Source: an uncultured Polaribacter sp. (GTDB lineage Bacteria > Bacteroidota > Bacteroidia > Flavobacteriales > Flavobacteriaceae). From it: DNA of 64,000 nt. Shown in pieces: positions 17,320 through 29,118 of the stretch (its first letter is position 1; each line of letters opens with the position of its first letter). The notes beneath the pieces are model-generated. The model saw only the letters and a list, made by a program, of their open reading frames with translations. It made no database searches and had not been told where the DNA came from. The translations under genes and the position numbers were made by a program. The stretch lies in NCBI GenBank assembly GCA_913047375.1, contig CAJWTV010000002.1, positions 62,001 to 126,000 on the forward strand. The letters are read 5' to 3'.

Positions 17320-19335
17320 TTGGCAATTCAAAAAAAAGGTATTCTCGCAAAATTTTTCTTAGTAGCGGCCTTTATGACTCTTTTTTTAGTGATTATAATT
17401 TTCAGAATATTTAATCTTCAATATGTTCATGGAGATAAATATAAAAAGCTTTCTACAGATCTGACTTTTAAAGAATTTACGATTTCTGCAAATAAAGGAA
17501 ATGTCTATGCGGCTGACGGAAATTTACTAGCAACATCACTTTCTAAGTTCACAATTAGAATGGACTTAGTCGTAGTAGAGGATAATGTCTTCGAAGAAAA
17601 CATTACAGCCCTTTCAATAGATCTCTCAAATATGCTTGGAAATACTTCAAATTACTATGAAGTAAAACTTAGAAATGCAAAAATAGCTAAAAAAAGATAT
17701 TACTTAATTGCAAAAAATATTGGCTACGGTAATTATTTAAAGATGAAAAAATTCCCAATTTTTAATTTGGGTGTTTACAAGGGTGGTTTTATAGCAGAGC
17801 ACAAGACAGTTCGCGAACATCCAATTGGTAAAATTGCAGAGAGGACTATTGGTTACGATGATAAAAGAGGTGAAGCTGGTATAGAAGGAGCATTTTCTGA
17901 TTACATGAAAGGTGAGGACGGCCTGCGATGGAAACAAAAAATTGCAAAAAATCAATGGAAACCGATTAATGATATTAATGAAAAAGAACCTGTCGATGGG
18001 CATGATATTATTACCACTTTAGATGTAAACATTCAAGATATTACTCATCACGCCTTACTAAGGCAGTTAGAGTATTTTGAGGCAGACCATGGTTGTGCAG
18101 TGGTTATGGAAACTTCAACAGGTGAAATTAAGGCTATTTCAAACCTAGGGAGAACTTCAGAAGGAAAATATTACGAGAAAAGAAATTATGCAGTTTGGGA
18201 GAGTGATGAACCTGGATCAACCTTCAAGCTGGCAAGTTTAATGGCAGCATTAGATGATAAAGTAATAGATACATCTACAGTTGTAGATACAGAAAAAGGG
18301 AAAATTTTCATTCATGGTTTTAAAGTAGAAGATTCTAAAAGAGGTGGATATGGTGAAATTTCTGCAGCAAGAGTTTTTGAAGTTTCCTCGAATGTAGGAA
18401 TCGTAAAGTTAATCAGAAAACACTATGATAATAAACCAGAAAAGTTTATTAATAAATTAGAGAAATATGGCTTTACAAAACCAGTTGGTTTTCCAATTAA
18501 AGGAGAGGGAATACCATTTATACCCAATCCAAAAAACAAACAATGGAGTAAAATTTCATTAGAATGGATGTCCTGGGGTTATGGGGTTTCTGTTACACCA
18601 ATGCAAACTTTAATGTTTTATAATGCTGTTGCTAACAATGGAGTGATGGTAAAACCAAGATTTGTTAAGGAGTTAAGAAGGCAAGAAAAATTGGAGAAAA
18701 CTTTTAAAACAGAGATTGTAAATCCTAAAATAGCATCAGAAGAAACACTGAAGAAAGTCATAAAAATATTACATAATGTAGTTGTTAAAGGCACTGCAAA
18801 AAATATTTATTCGTCTAATTTCTCGATGGCCGGTAAAACAGGAACTGCAAAAAAATATATTCCTCAGCATAAAAATGAAAAAGGTGAAACAATAAGAGGA
18901 GGCTATTCTTCAAAACAATATATCGCATCTTTTGCAGGTTTCTTTCCCGTAGAGGATCCTAAATATTCTTGTATTGTAGTTATTCATGATCCAAAGAAAG
19001 AAAAAGGATATTATGGAGCGACCGTTGCAGCACCAGTCTTTAAAGAAATTGCTCAAAAAATCCACACAACTACCCCTATAGACATCCAATCTGTAGATGA
19101 CAAAATTCATTTTACATCAATAGATAATAGATTTTTAAATTACAACAGTCAGTTAAATAAAACATATACAGAAATACCTAATGTAAAAGGAATGTCGGGT
19201 ATGGATGCTTTGTCTTTATTAGAGAATATTGGATTAAAAGTAAAAGTTTCTGGGATTGGAAAAGTGAAGCATCAATCCATAAATAAGGGGGAAAAATTAG
19301 TAAAAGGAGCAACAATTATTTTAAACCTTTCGTAA
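17320..19335 (+). CDS. ftsI: Penicillin-binding protein / septal transpeptidase FtsI with one PASTA domain
   Basis: A 671-residue class B penicillin-binding protein that cross-links septal peptidoglycan. It has one N-terminal membrane anchor (about 11-30), a dimerisation domain, and the transpeptidase domain with the catalytic SxxK at S300-T-F-K303, the SxN motif as SSNVG and the KTG motif in AGKTGTAKKY. A single PASTA domain (about 610-671) closes the protein, as in many Bacteroidetes FtsI proteins. The start is a TTG four bases after the ftsL stop; no ATG fits the expected N-terminus. Confidence 0.94.
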   Translation: MAIQKKGILAKFFLVAAFMTLFLVIIIFRIFNLQYVHGDKYKKLSTDLTFKEFTISANKGNVYAADGNLLATSLSKFTIRMDLVVVEDNVFEENITALSIDLSNMLGNTSNYYEVKLRNAKIAKKRYYLIAKNIGYGNYLKMKKFPIFNLGVYKGGFIAEHKTVREHPIGKIAERTIGYDDKRGEAGIEGAFSDYMKGEDGLRWKQKIAKNQWKPINDINEKEPVDGHDIITTLDVNIQDITHHALLRQLEYFEADHGCAVVMETSTGEIKAISNLGRTSEGKYYEKRNYAVWESDEPGSTFKLASLMAALDDKVIDTSTVVDTEKGKIFIHGFKVEDSKRGGYGEISAARVFEVSSNVGIVKLIRKHYDNKPEKFINKLEKYGFTKPVGFPIKGEGIPFIPNPKNKQWSKISLEWMSWGYGVSVTPMQTLMFYNAVANNGVMVKPRFVKELRRQEKLEKTFKTEIVNPKIASEETLKKVIKILHNVVVKGTAKNIYSSNFSMAGKTGTAKKYIPQHKNEKGETIRGGYSSKQYIASFAGFFPVEDPKYSCIVVIHDPKKEKGYYGATVAAPVFKEIAQKIHTTTPIDIQSVDDKIHFTSIDNRFLNYNSQLNKTYTEIPNVKGMSGMDALSLLENIGLKVKVSGIGKVKHQSINKGEKLVKGATIILNLS

Positions 19336-19336
19336 G

Positions 19337-20803
19337 CTGAGAAATTTAAAAGAAATATTATACAAGGTTTCAATACTCCAAGTTTTTGGGGACACAAATA
19401 TTGATATAAAAAATCTTGTTTTTGACTCAAGAAAAGTTCAAAAAGAGGATATTTTTATAGCTCAAAAAGGAGCTTCCATTGATGGTCACTTATATATTGA
19501 TAAAGCAGTGTCCTTAGGAGCATGTGTAATTGTTTGTCAAGATTTACCAGCAAGTAAAAATAAGACTGTTTCCTATATTCAGGTTAACGATACTAATATT
19601 GCTCTGGCAATAATGGCCTCTAATTTTTACAATAACCCTTCAACAAAATTTCCATTAGTAGGTGTTACAGGAACAAATGGGAAGACAACCATTGCTTCAC
19701 TCTTATACCAATTATTCAAAAAAGCAGGTTATAAGGTAGGTTTACTTTCTACTGTTAAAATAATAGTAGATGATACTGAGTTTAAAGCTACTCATACCAC
19801 ACCTGACTCTATATCTATAAATAGCTATTTAAATAAAATGATTGATAATGGTGTTGATTACTGTTTTATGGAAGTAAGTTCCCACGGTATTCATCAAAAA
19901 AGAACAGCAGGGTTGACCTTTGCTGGAGGAGTTTTTTCAAACCTCTCTCATGATCATTTAGATTACCATCAAACTTTTTCAGATTATAGAAATGTAAAAA
20001 AACTTTTTTTTGATGAACTACCAAAATCAGCATTTGCATTAACAAATATTGATGACAAAAATGGCAACTTCATGTTGCAAAATACCAAAGCAATTAAGAA
20101 AACGTACGCTTTAAAAACTATAGCAGATTTTAAAGGGAAAATTTTAGAAAAACAACTTTCTGGAACTTTAATTTCTTTTGATAAAACTCAGGTTTGGACT
20201 AAGTTGATTGGTGTATTTAATATGTATAACCTAATGGCCATAATTGGTACTGCAGAATTATTAGGTTTAGATAGACTAGAAATTTTAACAATTATTAGTC
20301 AATTAGAAAGTGTTAGTGGACGCTTTGAGTATATATTTTCTAGTGATGGAATTACTGCAATTGTAGACTATGCCCATACCCCAGATGCATTAAAAAATGT
20401 ATTAGAGACGGTTAATGATATCAGAACTGATTCTGAAAGTGTTATTACAGTAGTAGGTTGTGGAGGTGATAGAGATAAGTCTAAAAGGCCAAAAATGGCA
20501 AATATTGCAGTTCAGTTGAGTAGCCAAGTTATATTCACTTCAGATAATCCAAGAACTGAAAACCCAGAAACTATTTTAGATGAAATGGAATCAGGAGTTT
20601 CTTTAGAAAAGGAAAATAAGACATTAACCATTCTAAGTAGAAAACAGGCAATTAAGACAGCTTACAAGCTATCTAAACCTGGTGATATTATTTTAATTGC
20701 TGGGAAAGGTCATGAAAGTTATCAAGAAATAAACGGTGTTCGTTCTCATTTTAATGATTTAGAAGAAGTGAAACAGTGCTTTAATCAACAAAAAAACCTC
20801 TAA
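19337..20803 (+). CDS. murE: UDP-N-acetylmuramoyl-L-alanyl-D-glutamate ligase MurE (probable CTG start)
   Basis: MurE adds the third amino acid of the stem peptide. The ATP-binding motif is [10 protein letters not shown], and the DNPR motif in [10 protein letters not shown] is the signature of meso-diaminopimelate-adding enzymes rather than lysine-adding ones. The first in-frame ATG is at 19508, but 57 sense codons before it encode the standard N-terminal domain ([11 protein letters not shown], then [15 protein letters not shown]). The frame is closed by a TAA at 19322, and the only plausible initiator between is the CTG at 19337, two bases after the ftsI stop. With it the protein has 488 residues, the normal family length. 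The start codon is an inference from that length and conservation. Confidence 0.92.
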   Translation: MRNLKEILYKVSILQVFGDTNIDIKNLVFDSRKVQKEDIFIAQKGASIDGHLYIDKAVSLGACVIVCQDLPASKNKTVSYIQVNDTNIALAIMASNFYNNPSTKFPLVGVTGTNGKTTIASLLYQLFKKAGYKVGLLSTVKIIVDDTEFKATHTTPDSISINSYLNKMIDNGVDYCFMEVSSHGIHQKRTAGLTFAGGVFSNLSHDHLDYHQTFSDYRNVKKLFFDELPKSAFALTNIDDKNGNFMLQNTKAIKKTYALKTIADFKGKILEKQLSGTLISFDKTQVWTKLIGVFNMYNLMAIIGTAELLGLDRLEILTIISQLESVSGRFEYIFSSDGITAIVDYAHTPDALKNVLETVNDIRTDSESVITVVGCGGDRDKSKRPKMANIAVQLSSQVIFTSDNPRTENPETILDEMESGVSLEKENKTLTILSRKQAIKTAYKLSKPGDIILIAGKGHESYQEINGVRSHFNDLEEVKQCFNQQKNL

Positions 20804-20804
20804 A

Positions 20805-22031
20805 ATGCTATATTATTTATTCGAATATTTAGAAAGTCAATTTGGTTTACCTGGAGCAGGTTTATTTCAATTTATAACATTTAGAGCAGCTTCAGCATTT
20901 ATTTTATCAATATTAATATCCGCTATTTACGGTAAGAGAATCATTAATTTTTTAAGAAAAAAGCAAGTTGGAGAAACCGTTAGAGAATTAGGTTTAGAGG
21001 GTCAAAAGCAGAAATCAGGTACTCCAACAATGGGAGGAATTATCATTATTTTGGGAACTTTAATACCCGTAATCTTATTAGCTAAACTAAATAATATTTA
21101 TATTATTATTTTAATTATTACTACAATTTGGATGGGTTTGATAGGTTTTTTAGACGACTACATTAAAGTGTTTAAAAAAAATAAAGATGGTCTAAAAGGT
21201 AAATTTAAAGTACTAGGCCAAGTAGGACTTGGAATTATTGTAGGCTCTATGTTGTATTTTAATGAAGGTGTCACTATTAAAGAGCAATTACCAGTAGCTA
21301 AAAGAGAGATGCAAGAGAATGGAAGATTGAAAGTCTTTGGTGATGCTCACAAATCTACAAAAACAACAGTTCCTTTTTTTAAAAATAACGAATTAGATTA
21401 TTCAAAAGCATTGAGTTTTTTAGGAAATGACTATGAAAAGTATGGTTGGATTATTTTCATTTTTATAGTCGTTTTTATTGTTACAGGAGTCTCTAACGGC
21501 GCAAATTTAACAGATGGTATAGATGGTTTAGCAGCTGGTTCCTCCGCTATTATGGTAATTACGCTAGCTGTATTTTCTTGGGTATCTGGGAATATAATTT
21601 TTGCAGAGTATTTAGACGTCATGTATATTCCAAATTCAGGTGAAATGACAGTTTTTATTTTAGCCTTTGCAGGTGCATTAATTGGATTCCTTTGGTACAA
21701 TACATTCCCTGCTCAGGTATTTATGGGAGATACTGGTAGTCTAACAATTGGTGGAATAATAGCTGTTATAGCAATAGCGATAAGAAAAGAATTATTACTC
21801 CCAATCTTAGCAGGAATTTTTGTTATAGAAAACTTATCAGTAATTCTTCAAGTTTCTTGGTTTAAGTATACTAGAAAAAAATACGGCGAAGGAAGAAGAA
21901 TTTTTAAAATGTCACCCTTACACCATCATTATCAAAAGTTAAGTTATCACGAAAGCAAAATAGTTGTGCGCTTTTGGATTGTAGGAATTTTATTAGCGGT
22001 ATTAACAATTGTTACATTAAAATTAAGATAA
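20805..22031 (+). CDS. mraY: Phospho-N-acetylmuramoyl-pentapeptide-transferase MraY
   Basis: A 408-residue polytopic enzyme that makes lipid I by transferring phospho-MurNAc-pentapeptide to undecaprenyl phosphate in the inner membrane. About ten hydrophobic segments are visible. Conserved motifs are [26 protein letters not shown] with the catalytic Asp region, MGDTGSL and the cytoplasmic SPLHHHYQ. The protein is longer than E. coli MraY (about 360) because of an insert around residues 150-215, usual in Bacteroidetes. The ATG lies one base after the murE stop. Confidence 0.96.
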   Translation: MLYYLFEYLESQFGLPGAGLFQFITFRAASAFILSILISAIYGKRIINFLRKKQVGETVRELGLEGQKQKSGTPTMGGIIIILGTLIPVILLAKLNNIYIIILIITTIWMGLIGFLDDYIKVFKKNKDGLKGKFKVLGQVGLGIIVGSMLYFNEGVTIKEQLPVAKREMQENGRLKVFGDAHKSTKTTVPFFKNNELDYSKALSFLGNDYEKYGWIIFIFIVVFIVTGVSNGANLTDGIDGLAAGSSAIMVITLAVFSWVSGNIIFAEYLDVMYIPNSGEMTVFILAFAGALIGFLWYNTFPAQVFMGDTGSLTIGGIIAVIAIAIRKELLLPILAGIFVIENLSVILQVSWFKYTRKKYGEGRRIFKMSPLHHHYQKLSYHESKIVVRFWIVGILLAVLTIVTLKLR

Positions 22032-22034
22032 AAA

Positions 22035-23369
22035 TTGAAAAGACTAGTTGTTCTTGGAGCAGGAGAGAGTGGAGTGGGTGCAGCTATTCTTGGTAAACAA
22101 AAAAACTTTGAAGTTTTTGTTTCTGATAGAGGTTTAATTGTAGAAAAGTACAAAGAAGTTCTCATTAGTAATGATATAGCTTTCGAAGAAAAGCAACATA
22201 CTGAAACTAAAATTTCAAATGCAGATGTAATAGTGAAAAGTCCTGGAATATCAGAAACTGTTCCTTTAATTTTAAAGTTAAAGGCTCAAGGAATAAAAGT
22301 TATATCTGAAATAGAGTTTGCGGCAAAATATACAGAATCAACCATCATTGGTATTACAGGTTCTAACGGTAAAACGACAACAACATTATTATTACATCAT
22401 CTCTTAAAAAAAGGAGGTATAGATTCAGGAGTCGCTGGAAATATAGGCAAAAGTTTTGCACAACAAGTCGTTGAGAATTCTTATAAGAATTATGTATTAG
22501 AGTTAAGTAGTTTTCAGTTAGACGGTATTGAAATATTTAATAGTCATATCGCTATTATAACAAACATTACGCCAGATCATTTAGATAGGTATGAAAATGA
22601 TTTTAATAAATATATAGCATCTAAATTCAGAATCACTAAGAATCAAAAAAGTGAAGATTATTTGATTTACGATTCAGACGACAAGAATATAAATGATTGG
22701 TTTAAAAATAACAATACAAAAGCACAATTGGTTCCTTTTTCAATTAAAAGGGAGTTAGAATATGGTGCATACATAAAAAACAATAATATTATAATTAACA
22801 TTAATAAAGAAAAACTAAATATGCCATTATCAACTTTATCATTGAAAGGGAGACACAACACAAAAAATGTAATGGCGGCAACAATGGCTGCTCAATTATT
22901 AAAAGTTAGAAAAGAATCTATTAAAGAAAGTTTAGCAAATTTTGAGGGAGCAGAACATCGCTTAGAAAATTTTGCTAAAATAAGAGGTGTAGAATATATT
23001 AATGATTCTAAAGCAACTAATATTAATGCAACTTTTTATGCATTAGAATGTATGGATAAAAGTACGGTTTGGGTAGTTGGAGGTGTAGATAAAGGAAATG
23101 ATTATGAAGATCTTTTACCATTAGTAAGAGAGAAAGTAAAAGCGATAGTTTGTTTGGGTACAGATAACGAAAAAATAAAAAAAACATTTGGCAATGTTAT
23201 TGAATTTATTATCGAAACAGCTGGCGCAGAAGAAGCCGTTAAAGTAGCAGAAAAATTATCAGAAACAGGTGATGTAGTATTGCTATCTCCTGCATGTGCA
23301 AGTTTTGACTTATTTGATAATTATGAAGACAGAGGACGTCAGTTTAAAAATGCAGTAAGAAATCTTTAA
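22035..23369 (+). CDS. murD: UDP-N-acetylmuramoyl-L-alanine--D-glutamate ligase MurD
   Basis: A 444-residue Mur ligase that adds D-glutamate to UDP-MurNAc-L-Ala. The N-terminal nucleotide fold has VLGAGESGVGAA, the ATP loop is GITGSNGKTTTT, and AEHRLENFA, NDSKATN and LSPACASFDLFDNYEDRG are the expected later motifs. The start is a TTG at 22035, three bases after the mraY stop. It is followed after 33 bases by ftsW. Confidence 0.96.
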   Translation: MKRLVVLGAGESGVGAAILGKQKNFEVFVSDRGLIVEKYKEVLISNDIAFEEKQHTETKISNADVIVKSPGISETVPLILKLKAQGIKVISEIEFAAKYTESTIIGITGSNGKTTTTLLLHHLLKKGGIDSGVAGNIGKSFAQQVVENSYKNYVLELSSFQLDGIEIFNSHIAIITNITPDHLDRYENDFNKYIASKFRITKNQKSEDYLIYDSDDKNINDWFKNNNTKAQLVPFSIKRELEYGAYIKNNNIIININKEKLNMPLSTLSLKGRHNTKNVMAATMAAQLLKVRKESIKESLANFEGAEHRLENFAKIRGVEYINDSKATNINATFYALECMDKSTVWVVGGVDKGNDYEDLLPLVREKVKAIVCLGTDNEKIKKTFGNVIEFIIETAGAEEAVKVAEKLSETGDVVLLSPACASFDLFDNYEDRGRQFKNAVRNL

Positions 23370-23402
23370 ATATTGATCATATAAAATAATTTTCAAACTA
23401 CT

Positions 23403-24596
23403 ATGAAAACCATTTTCAAGCATATTAAAGGAGATAAAACCATATGGGCTCTCGTAGCTATTTTGGCAATATTCTCTTTTATGCCTGTGTATAGCGCAAG
23501 TACAAATCTTGTTTACGTAGTCGGTTCCGGTTCTACAATTGGTCACTTAGCAAAACACGTAGCGCTTCTAATTATTGGTTTTGGTATTATTTATGGAGTT
23601 CACAAAGTTCCTTACAGATATTTTTCTGGAGGATCTGTTATAATGATCCCTATAGTAATTGTTCTATTGATATTTACTATGGCACAGGGCACTCTTATTG
23701 GTGGAGCTAACGCGAGTAGATGGATTAGAATAGGAGGTATTGGTTTCCAAACCTCTACGCTTGCTGGTCTAGTTTTAATGATTTATGTTGCTAGATATTT
23801 AGCAAAAAATAAAGAGGTTGAAATTAATTTTAAAGAAAGTCTATGGCAATTATGGTTGCCTGTTTCACTGATTTTAATTCTTATTTTACCAGCAAATTTT
23901 TCTACAACTGCTATTATTTTTACAATGGTATTAATAGTTGTTTTTATAGGGGGGTACCCTTCTAAGTTTATAGGTGTTATTCTCGGAGTTGGAATCATAG
24001 TGTTATTTTTCTTTATTTCAATAGTAAAAATATTTCCAGATTCGATGCCAAATAGAGTCCAGACTTGGCAGAGTAGAATAGAAAACTCTCCGTTGTTTCA
24101 AGCAGATGGAGCAAAAGAACCATATCAAGTTGAAAAAGCAAATATTGCAATAGCAACAGGTGGAGTTCTAGGATTAGGTCCTGGAAAAAGTATACAGAAA
24201 AATTTTTTACCACAGTCTTCATCTGACTTTATTTATGCAATTATAGTAGAAGAATATGGTTTAGTAGGAGGGTTAGGAATTATTTTTATTTATTTCCTTT
24301 TACTCTTTAGATTTTTTGTGGTGGTAAAAAAAACAAATACAGTTTTTGGAAAACTTTTAGTTGTAGCCGTTGGGTTACCAATTATTTTTCAAGCATCTAT
24401 GAATATGGCTGTAGCGACAAATATCTTACCTGTAACGGGACAAACATTACCCTTAATTAGTAGTGGAGGTACCTCTATTTGGATGACTTGTTTTGCTATT
24501 GGAATAATTTTAAGTGTAAGTGCTTCAAAAGAAAAAACAGAAGAAGAAATTTTAGATGATAACCCTTTAGATATTCTACATGAAGCAATCGATTAA
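23403..24596 (+). CDS. ftsW: Septal peptidoglycan polymerase FtsW
   Basis: A 397-residue SEDS-family glycosyltransferase with about ten membrane segments. It polymerises lipid II at the septum together with FtsI. Visible family features include GANASRWI, the conserved PNRVQTW in the large loop and [17 protein letters not shown], and the C-terminal [11 protein letters not shown]. Its 3' end overlaps the murG start by 17 bases, which suggests coupled translation. Confidence 0.95.
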   Translation: MKTIFKHIKGDKTIWALVAILAIFSFMPVYSASTNLVYVVGSGSTIGHLAKHVALLIIGFGIIYGVHKVPYRYFSGGSVIMIPIVIVLLIFTMAQGTLIGGANASRWIRIGGIGFQTSTLAGLVLMIYVARYLAKNKEVEINFKESLWQLWLPVSLILILILPANFSTTAIIFTMVLIVVFIGGYPSKFIGVILGVGIIVLFFFISIVKIFPDSMPNRVQTWQSRIENSPLFQADGAKEPYQVEKANIAIATGGVLGLGPGKSIQKNFLPQSSSDFIYAIIVEEYGLVGGLGIIFIYFLLLFRFFVVVKKTNTVFGKLLVVAVGLPIIFQASMNMAVATNILPVTGQTLPLISSGGTSIWMTCFAIGIILSVSASKEKTEEEILDDNPLDILHEAID

Positions 24597-25674
24597 TATT
24601 TTAATTTCTGGAGGTGGAACAGGTGGGCATATTTATCCTGCAATAGCGATTTCAAACGAATTAAAACTTCGGTATCCTGAAGCAAATTTTCTTTTTGTTG
24701 GTGCAAAAGACAAAATGGAAATGGAAAAAGTTCCAGATGCCGGATATCAAATTGAAGGATTGTGGATTACGGGTATTCAAAGAAGAATAACTATTAAAAA
24801 TTTCTTATTTCCACTTAAATTAATATTTAGTTTACTAAAAGCAAAAAGAATCATTAATAAGTTTAAACCTGATATAGCTATTGGAACTGGTGGTTTTGCA
24901 AGTGGACCAACTTTGATGATGGCAAGTATTAAAAAGATACCATGTTTTATACAAGAGCAAAATTCATATCCAGGAATTACAAATAGATTACTTTCTAAAA
25001 AAGTAAATAAAATTTTTGTCGCTTATAATAATTTAGATCGATTCTTTCCAGCAGATAAAATTTTAAAAACAGGAAATCCTGTTCGTCAAGACTTATTGTT
25101 AATTCATTCCAAGCGAGAAGAATCATTTGATTTTCTTAACATAGATAAAACAAAGAATACCTTACTAATTTTAGGTGGAAGTTTAGGGTCGAGAAGAATT
25201 AACCAGTTGATAGAATTTCAGTTAGAATTTTTTAAAAAACATGATGTACAAATTATCTGGCAATGCGGGAAATTATATTTTAATCAATATAAAAAGTATA
25301 ATGATTTAGATCATGTTCAAGTCCATGAATTTATTAATCATATGGATTTTGCATATGCTGCTTCAGATATAATTATATCTAGAGCTGGTGCTAGTTCAGT
25401 TTCGGAATTATGTATTGTAGGGAAGCCTGTGATTTTTATTCCTTCTCCAAACGTTGCAGAAGATCATCAAACGAAAAATGCTAAATCAATTGTAGATAAC
25501 AACGCAGCAATCTTGTTAAAAGAAACGGATTTAGATACATTTTCTATAGTTTTTGAGATTTTACTAAAAGACAAGGGTAAGCAACAGAGTTTATCTGAAA
25601 ATATAAAATATTTAGCTCTACCTAGCGCTACAACTGATATAGTTAACGAAATTGAAAAAGCATTAATTAAGTGA
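24580..25674 (+). CDS. murG: Undecaprenyldiphospho-muramoylpentapeptide beta-N-acetylglucosaminyltransferase MurG
   Basis: A 364-residue GT-B glycosyltransferase that converts lipid I to lipid II at the inner face of the membrane. The N-terminal glycine loop is [12 protein letters not shown], the second loop is [13 protein letters not shown], and the UDP-GlcNAc binding region has [13 protein letters not shown]. It overlaps ftsW upstream and its stop overlaps the murC GTG by four bases. Confidence 0.96.
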   Translation: MKQSINILISGGGTGGHIYPAIAISNELKLRYPEANFLFVGAKDKMEMEKVPDAGYQIEGLWITGIQRRITIKNFLFPLKLIFSLLKAKRIINKFKPDIAIGTGGFASGPTLMMASIKKIPCFIQEQNSYPGITNRLLSKKVNKIFVAYNNLDRFFPADKILKTGNPVRQDLLLIHSKREESFDFLNIDKTKNTLLILGGSLGSRRINQLIEFQLEFFKKHDVQIIWQCGKLYFNQYKKYNDLDHVQVHEFINHMDFAYAASDIIISRAGASSVSELCIVGKPVIFIPSPNVAEDHQTKNAKSIVDNNAAILLKETDLDTFSIVFEILLKDKGKQQSLSENIKYLALPSATTDIVNEIEKALIK

Positions 25675-27023
25675 ATTTTAAAAATATAAACAACGTTTAT
25701 TTCATAGGTATTGGAGGTATGGGAATGAGTGCTTTGGCTCGCTATTTTATATCTAATAATATGCAAGTTGCAGGTTATGATAAAGCGCCATCTAACATTA
25801 CTTATTCGTTACAAGAATTATTAGTAGATATTCATTTTGATGATAATCTAAAAAATATTCCAGGATCTTTTTTAAATAAAGAGAAAACATTAATTGTGTT
25901 CACTCCAGCAGTATCAAAAAATCATTCCGAATTAAATTACTTTATTCAAAATAATTTTTTAGTCTTAAAAAGAGCGGAGGTTTTAGGTAAAATAACTGAA
26001 AATACTTTTTGTTTAGCTGTTGCTGGAACTCATGGGAAAACCACAACATCAGCTATTCTAGGTCATGTTATGCAACCAAAATTAGCAACCTCCTTTTTAG
26101 GAGGTATATCAGAGAATTATAATTCTAATTTAATTTTAGGAGAGGATAAAATTACAGTTGTAGAAGCAGATGAATTTGATCGATCGTTTCTTCAGCTTTC
26201 TCCAAATATTGGTTGTATTACATCCATGGATCCAGACCATTTAGATATTTATGGAAAGCCAGAAGCACTTCAAGAATCTTTTAAAGCATTTTCTAATAAA
26301 GTTTCTCAAACATTAATTGTAGCTAAAGGCCTACCTATAAAAGGGCTAACATACTCTATTGATAAAAAATCAGATTATAACGCTTTTAATATAAAAATTG
26401 AAGAAGGTAGATATGTTTTTGATGTACAAACTCCAACAGAGAAAGTAGAAAACATAGTATTTCATCTTCCAGGAAAACATAATGTAATGAACGCACTAGC
26501 AGCATTAGCAATGGCAGATGTTTATGGTATTCCTTTAGCTGAGATAAAGCAGAGGTTAGCTTCTTTTAAAGGAGTTAAAAGAAGATTTTCATATAAAATT
26601 AAAACAGATGATCTTGTTTTGATTGATGATTATGCACATCATCCAACAGAAATAAAAGCAGTAGAAAGTTCAGTCAGAGAAATGTATCCAGGTGAAAAAT
26701 TTTTAGTTATTTTCCAACCTCATTTATTTTCTAGAACACGAGACTTTATTAATGATTTCGCGAAAGCTTTGTCAAAATTTGACGAAGTAGTATTACTAGA
26801 TATATATCCAGCTAGGGAATTACCAATTGAAGGTGTTGATTCATCATGGTTATTAAGTAAAATTAACAACAAGCATAAAAAGTTAGTTCAAAAAAATAAT
26901 TTGGTAAAAGTTATTAAAAATTCTGATGCTAAAGTAGTTGTTATGTTGGGTGCTGGTGACATTGGAACTATTATAAATGATATTAAAACTGAACTATTAA
27001 ACTATATAAATAATGAGGTTTAA
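25671..27023 (+). CDS. murC: UDP-N-acetylmuramate--L-alanine ligase MurC
   Basis: A 450-residue Mur ligase that adds L-alanine to UDP-MurNAc. It starts at a GTG overlapping the murG stop and has [13 protein letters not shown] at the N-terminus, the ATP loop [21 protein letters not shown], and [12 protein letters not shown] in the C-terminal domain, all typical of MurC. Its last 11 bases overlap ftsQ. Confidence 0.96.
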   Translation: MNFKNINNVYFIGIGGMGMSALARYFISNNMQVAGYDKAPSNITYSLQELLVDIHFDDNLKNIPGSFLNKEKTLIVFTPAVSKNHSELNYFIQNNFLVLKRAEVLGKITENTFCLAVAGTHGKTTTSAILGHVMQPKLATSFLGGISENYNSNLILGEDKITVVEADEFDRSFLQLSPNIGCITSMDPDHLDIYGKPEALQESFKAFSNKVSQTLIVAKGLPIKGLTYSIDKKSDYNAFNIKIEEGRYVFDVQTPTEKVENIVFHLPGKHNVMNALAALAMADVYGIPLAEIKQRLASFKGVKRRFSYKIKTDDLVLIDDYAHHPTEIKAVESSVREMYPGEKFLVIFQPHLFSRTRDFINDFAKALSKFDEVVLLDIYPARELPIEGVDSSWLLSKINNKHKKLVQKNNLVKVIKNSDAKVVVMLGAGDIGTIINDIKTELLNYINNEV

Positions 27024-27738
27024 ATTAGTATTAAAATATTTGTTTTTCTTAACAATAACTACTAGTCTAGTGTTATTATATGGTTTTTCATCAACGAGAA
27101 ATTTAGAAAAAAAAGTCTCTATTATTAATATAAAATTTGAAGAAAAAAATAGTAAATTTTTAACAAATACAATGGTTAATAAATTGTTAATACAAAATGA
27201 TCAAACAGTAGAAAAATTACAAAAATCTGTGATAGATTTATATGGTTTGGAAAATCAAGTAAATGACAATCCTTATGTTAAGAAATCTTCAGTTTTTTTA
27301 ACTATAAATGGTACGCTTAATTCTATTGTGAAACAGCGGAATCCAATTGCAAGAATTGTTACTAAGGATAATTCATATTATATTGATGAAGAAGGCGTAA
27401 AAATGCCGTTATCTGCTATTTACTCGGCAAGAGTATTACTTATTTCTGGATTTAATGAAGAAGAAAGTTTAAGGGAAATAGTGAATTTAGTTACTGTAAT
27501 ATTAAAAGATGAATTTCTAAAAAAAGAGCTAATAGGTATTCATAAGTTTGAAAATGAAGAGTATCAGTTTGCTGTCAGAAGTGGAGATTATAAAATAGAT
27601 TTTGGTAAATCAATCAATATTGATGTAAAGTTTAAAAAATTAAAAGCGTTCTATAGTAAAGTATTTTTAGATAAAACAATACATCAGTACAAAACCATTA
27701 ATATAAAATATCACAACCAAGTTGTGTGTGCAAAATAA
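27013..27738 (+). CDS. ftsQ: Cell division protein FtsQ
   Basis: A 241-residue bitopic protein with one N-terminal membrane segment (about 5-24) and a periplasmic region holding a POTRA-like part (NPYVKKSSVFLTINGTL) and the FtsQ-type segment NSYYIDEEGVKMPLS. It recruits FtsL/FtsB to the septum. Sequence conservation is low, but the place between murC and ftsA is diagnostic. It overlaps murC by 11 bases and ends six bases before ftsA. Confidence 0.92.
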   Translation: MRFKLVLKYLFFLTITTSLVLLYGFSSTRNLEKKVSIINIKFEEKNSKFLTNTMVNKLLIQNDQTVEKLQKSVIDLYGLENQVNDNPYVKKSSVFLTINGTLNSIVKQRNPIARIVTKDNSYYIDEEGVKMPLSAIYSARVLLISGFNEEESLREIVNLVTVILKDEFLKKELIGIHKFENEEYQFAVRSGDYKIDFGKSINIDVKFKKLKAFYSKVFLDKTIHQYKTINIKYHNQVVCAK

Positions 27739-27744
27739 ATCAAA

Positions 27745-29061
27745 ATGGAAAACAATAAAATAGCAGTTGGTTTAGATATTGGTACCACCAAGATCGTTGC
27801 TATGATTGGTCGTAAAAATGAATATGGAAAAATAGAGGTCCTAGGTGTTGGAAAAGCTAAAAGTTTAGGTGTGAAAAGAGGAGTAGTTAGCAATATCACT
27901 CAAACTATTCAATCTATTCAACAAGCAGTCGAAGAAGCAGAAAGTGTCTCTGGCCAGAAAATTGAAGATGTTGTAGTAGGAATTGCCGGACAACATATTA
28001 GAAGCTTACATCATTCAGATTATATTACTAGAGCAAATGCTGATGAGGTAATTAATGAAGACGATTTAGAGAACTTAGAAAATCAAGTTCACAAATTAGT
28101 AATGTTACCTGGAGAGGAAATTATTCATGTTTTACCCCAAGATTTTAAAGTAGACTCTCAAGCAGATATTAAAGAACCAATAGGAATGTATGGAGGTCGT
28201 TTAGAAGCCAATTTTCATGTTGTTGTTGGGCAAGTTTCGTCAATTAGAAATATTGGGCGTTGTGTTAAAAGCGCAGCATTAGATCTTGCAGATATTACAC
28301 TCGAACCTTTAGCGTCTGCATCTGCAGTATTAAGTCAAGAAGAAAAAGAAGCTGGAGTTGCTTTGATCGATATAGGAGGAGGTACAACAGATCTAGCAAT
28401 TTTTAAAGATGGTACTATTAGACATACGGCTGTAATTCCTTTTGGAGGGAATGTGATTACAGACGATATTAAAGAAGGATGTTCTATTATTGAAAAACAA
28501 GCCGAATTATTGAAAATAAAATTTGGTTCTGCTTGGCCTGGTGAGAATAAAGAAACAGAAATTGTTTCTATTCCAGGATTAAGAGGGAGAGAGCCTAAAG
28601 AGATTACGTTAAAGAATTTATCTAAAATTATTCATGCAAGAGTTCAAGAAATAATTGAACATGTATATTTAGAGATTAAAAACTATGGACATGAAACGCA
28701 AAAAGGAAAATTAATAGCAGGAATTGTTTTGACGGGTGGTGGTTCTCAATTAAAACATCTCCGCCAATTAGTTGAGTATATCACAGGAATGGATGCAAGA
28801 ATAGGTTATCCAAATGAACATTTAGCGGGAGATTCAGAAGATGCTTTATCAAGCCCCTCTTATGCAACTGCTGTTGGACTCCTAATGGAGGCTCTAACTA
28901 AGCAAACTGAAGAAGAAATTGAGAGATCTGGAGAGTTTGAGGAAGCTATAGAAGAAGTTGAAGAAACTCAAGAAAATGAAGAGAAATCAAAACGTGTTGG
29001 GAATAATTTCTTCAAGAAATTTACTGAAGGATTGAAAGATTTTTTAGACAACGCAGAATAA
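27745..29061 (+). CDS. ftsA: Cell division protein FtsA
   Basis: A 438-residue actin-like ATPase that tethers FtsZ to the membrane. Actin-fold motifs are VGLDIGTTKIVA, ALIDIGGGTTDLAIF and GIVLTGGGSQLK. The C-terminus, after an acidic stretch (about 390-415), ends in a short amphipathic helix around FFKKFTEGLKDFL that should bind the membrane. It lies six bases after ftsQ and 57 bases before ftsZ. Confidence 0.96.
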   Translation: MENNKIAVGLDIGTTKIVAMIGRKNEYGKIEVLGVGKAKSLGVKRGVVSNITQTIQSIQQAVEEAESVSGQKIEDVVVGIAGQHIRSLHHSDYITRANADEVINEDDLENLENQVHKLVMLPGEEIIHVLPQDFKVDSQADIKEPIGMYGGRLEANFHVVVGQVSSIRNIGRCVKSAALDLADITLEPLASASAVLSQEEKEAGVALIDIGGGTTDLAIFKDGTIRHTAVIPFGGNVITDDIKEGCSIIEKQAELLKIKFGSAWPGENKETEIVSIPGLRGREPKEITLKNLSKIIHARVQEIIEHVYLEIKNYGHETQKGKLIAGIVLTGGGSQLKHLRQLVEYITGMDARIGYPNEHLAGDSEDALSSPSYATAVGLLMEALTKQTEEEIERSGEFEEAIEEVEETQENEEKSKRVGNNFFKKFTEGLKDFLDNAE

Positions 29062-29118
29062 AAGTTGCTAAGCAGCAAAATAATATAATATAAAATAGTA
29101 AAAATAGATACGTTATTT

